From the NCBI GenBank assembly GCA_028289405.1, contig JANQPP010000026.1, positions 1-64,000 of the forward strand: 64,000 bases of DNA, read 5' to 3'. The stretch comes from Pirellulales bacterium (GTDB lineage: Bacteria > Planctomycetota > Planctomycetia > Pirellulales > JANQPP01). Within the stretch, counting starts at the first letter, position 1. The number at the start of each line of letters is the position of its first letter. The position numbers and the translations under genes are program-made. Positions 62,331-64,000 of the stretch are shown one piece after another. The notes under the pieces are model-generated. The model saw only the letters and a program-made list of their open reading frames with translations, was not told where the DNA came from and made no database searches.

Positions 62331-64000
62331 TCAGTTTGCCACCGGTGGCGGGCCGGACGCCGGAAATGGTGGAAGCCCTTCCTGATATCCGGGCGGCGGC
62401 GACCAGGGAGCCGTGTAGCTCGCTGGCACCGCTCCCCCGAGGGAGAAGGGACGCCGGCCCTGGACCATCACGCGGTCTTGCTCAAACATAGCGTCCATTA
62501 CGGGCGGAAGGCGTACGGGACGGTGGTGTCGATGAATCGGGTGCTGACTCCAAGGGAGCGGATATTGTTTCAGTTGCTCATGCACGAGCGGAGGGTGGCT
62601 CGTCGCCGCCGGCAGGCCGGTCGCGCAGTCCACGTCACAGGGGCAATTCACCACGTGCGGCACCAGGACGATCACAACTTCGCTGCGTGTCTGTTCGTAG
62701 CGCGTCCTTTGAAACAGTTTGCCGACGAGCCATAAATCCCCCAAAATCGGCACTTTCGTCAGATCATCGGTCTGCTTCTCCTGAATCAGGCCGCCAATCA
62801 CGACGCCCTTGCCATCGGCTAACAGGACATCCGTCTCCACCTCCGTGGTGCTCTCCTCAGGCAGTTGCGTATCCGGATTGATTTCCCCTTGCGAAACTTG
62901 AGGTTTGACCCGCATGAGCACAGTGCCGTCGCGGCTAATGCGGGGCGTCACGGTGAGGATCACGCCGACGTCGAGAAAATTCACGCTCTCCAAGGAGCTC
63001 GTCTCCGTGGTCGTGGTGACGCGGAAGCCGAGCTGTTGACCGACTTGAAAACGGGCCTGCTGCCCGTTGACTACCAAGACCTTGGGAGAGGCGAGGGTTT
63101 TGGTGTCGCCATAAGATTGGAGTGCCTCCAATAAGCCATCGAATTCACTGCCATCAATCTCGGCAAAGAAGGCTTGCGGCGCCAAGGGATTCGCCAGGCC
63201 ATTGACGCTCAGGTCAACGGCGGTGCCTGATAGGTTAAAGGCCTCTTGAATATTCACGCCATGCCTGGTTTCTTCGCTCAAGGTAATTTCCAAGATGCTG
63301 GCCTCGATGAGGACTTGCCGTGGCGGGCGGTCCACCTGCGCCACGTACTGGCGGATCGGGTCCAGGAACGCCGGCAGGTCCTCGACCATGATGACCTCGC
63401 GCGAACGCAGGTTGCTGGACCGGTCGCTGGTCATGATCGTGGAGAGGCCCACCGGCGAAAGCAGTCCCTTGATGCCTTGGTCGATATCCGATGCGGCTGC
63501 GTAATCGAGTTCGAACACGGTAACTTCCCGCCCCTGAACTCCCGGCGGCAAACCGATGGATGAGGCGATGCTGGTGACGTGGATGATCCCGCCCCGGTCG
63601 TACCAGGTATATCCGCCCACGGCGAGGATGGCGTTCAGCGCCTGATCCAACGTGACGTGATGCAAGGTGATTGTCACCGATCCGGCCACATCATCGGCGC
63701 AGACGATATTCAGCCGTAGTTTTTGTGCCAGCATGGTCATCAATTCCTTGACCGGCGTATTCCGCACGGCCAGGGAGATGCGTCCGCCGTGGTCTTGGAT
63801 TTGCAAGTCCTGGTCGGACCGCGTGCCAGACAGAGGAATCCGGTGAGCCCCGGAAGGAGTCAGAATCGGCTCTCGGCCAGGTGGCGGGAGGGAACCGGCT
63901 TGGCGCAGCGCGACGCGCGGCCCGCGTGAAGCAGGAGGCGCGTTCCTGGGTGCCGCTTCTTGAGCGGCCATACGTGCTGTTAGCACCAGAAACATCGTGG
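62331..64000 (-). CDS. Secretin (GspD/PilQ superfamily), N-terminus cut by window edge
   Basis: Open to the right edge; the first ATG seen (63995) is inside what looks like a signal peptide, so the true start is probably beyond 64000. STN/N0-like domain: ISLAVRNTPVKELMTMLAQKL, then TITLHHVTLDQALNAIL. Secretin-N: FELDYAAASDIDQGIKGLL. Secretin core: PKVLVVNGQQARFQVGQQLG, GVILTVTPRIS and KVPILGDLWLVGKLFQ. It should form an outer-membrane channel of type II/IV-pilus kind. Distinct from the Tad secretin at 33291. The C-terminus after about LVPHVVN is Pro/His-rich. Confidence 0.92.
   Translation of the reverse strand, partial: TMFLVLTARMAAQEAAPRNAPPASRGPRVALRQAGSLPPPGREPILTPSGAHRIPLSGTRSDQDLQIQDHGGRISLAVRNTPVKELMTMLAQKLRLNIVCADDVAGSVTITLHHVTLDQALNAILAVGGYTWYDRGGIIHVTSIASSIGLPPGVQGREVTVFELDYAAASDIDQGIKGLLSPVGLSTIMTSDRSSNLRSREVIMVEDLPAFLDPIRQYVAQVDRPPRQVLIEASILEITLSEETRHGVNIQEAFNLSGTAVDLSVNGLANPLAPQAFFAEIDGSEFDGLLEALQSYGDTKTLASPKVLVVNGQQARFQVGQQLGFRVTTTTETSSLESVNFLDVGVILTVTPRISRDGTVLMRVKPQVSQGEINPDTQLPEESTTEVETDVLLADGKGVVIGGLIQEKQTDDLTKVPILGDLWLVGKLFQRTRYEQTRSEVVIVLVPHVVNCPCDVDCATGLPAATSHPPLVHEQLKQYPLPWSQHPIHRHHRPVRLPPVMDAMFEQDRVMVQGRRPFSLGGAVPASYTAPWSPPPGYQEGLPPFPASGPPPVAN

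Overview
The window looks like a chromosomal segment of a planctomycete, most likely Pirellulales-like. Markers seen directly are two PEP-CTERM surface proteins, a LEPR-XLL/dockerin-type giant protein, a DUF1559 pseudopilin, a DUF1501 protein, DUF1080, DUF362, PQQ-propeller and squalene-cyclase-fold proteins, and a Tad/Flp pilus locus of the kind common in this phylum. The DNA is moderately GC-rich. I see no tRNA, rRNA, CRISPR array, transposase gene or phage gene. Genus cannot be decided from the sequence.

Layout. 1-6.5 kb: tail of an anti-sigma factor gene overlapping a secretin-N-domain protein, a PEP-CTERM protein, a GAF plus degenerate PP2C/SpoIIE-like protein, a PfkB sugar kinase and a TM2 protein. 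6.7-20.5 kb: metabolic and envelope genes (squalene-cyclase-fold protein, DUF1080, CysC, acyl-CoA dehydrogenase-like, Na+/Ca2+ exchanger, glucan phosphorylase, MFS exporter, DUF1501, PQQ propeller, SppA). 20.7-29.1 kb: a composite inverted-repeat element, a very large pore-less secretin-like protein, a ThuA/sugar-dehydrogenase/PKD/cadherin/dockerin exoprotein, and a coupled DUF362 plus cyclase-fold pair.

29.1-36.3 kb is the most interesting region: a long structured leader with what I read as a class I cyclic-di-GMP (GEMM-I) riboswitch aptamer, then two tandem Flp pilins whose mature parts are identical, a terminator, and the Tad genes cpaA, tadE, cpaB, cpaC and cpaE. The motor and platform genes (cpaF, tadB, tadC) are not in the window. 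The arrangement suggests that c-di-GMP sets pilin output, while the terminator keeps the assembly genes lower than the pilin.

36.5-64 kb: a DUF4139-like protein, a DUF1559 pseudopilin with a clear promoter and terminator, a D-2-hydroxyacid dehydrogenase, lipoproteins, an FHA-GAF-sigma54 activator, a CtpA-type protease, a pentapeptide-repeat protein, an alpha/beta hydrolase, a class IV aminotransferase, a second PEP-CTERM protein, a twice-frameshifted trypsin-like protease whose intact paralogue lies 8 kb away, RlmKL, an isochorismatase-ThuA fusion, a UbiD-family decarboxylase, a MOSC protein, and a secretin running off the right edge.
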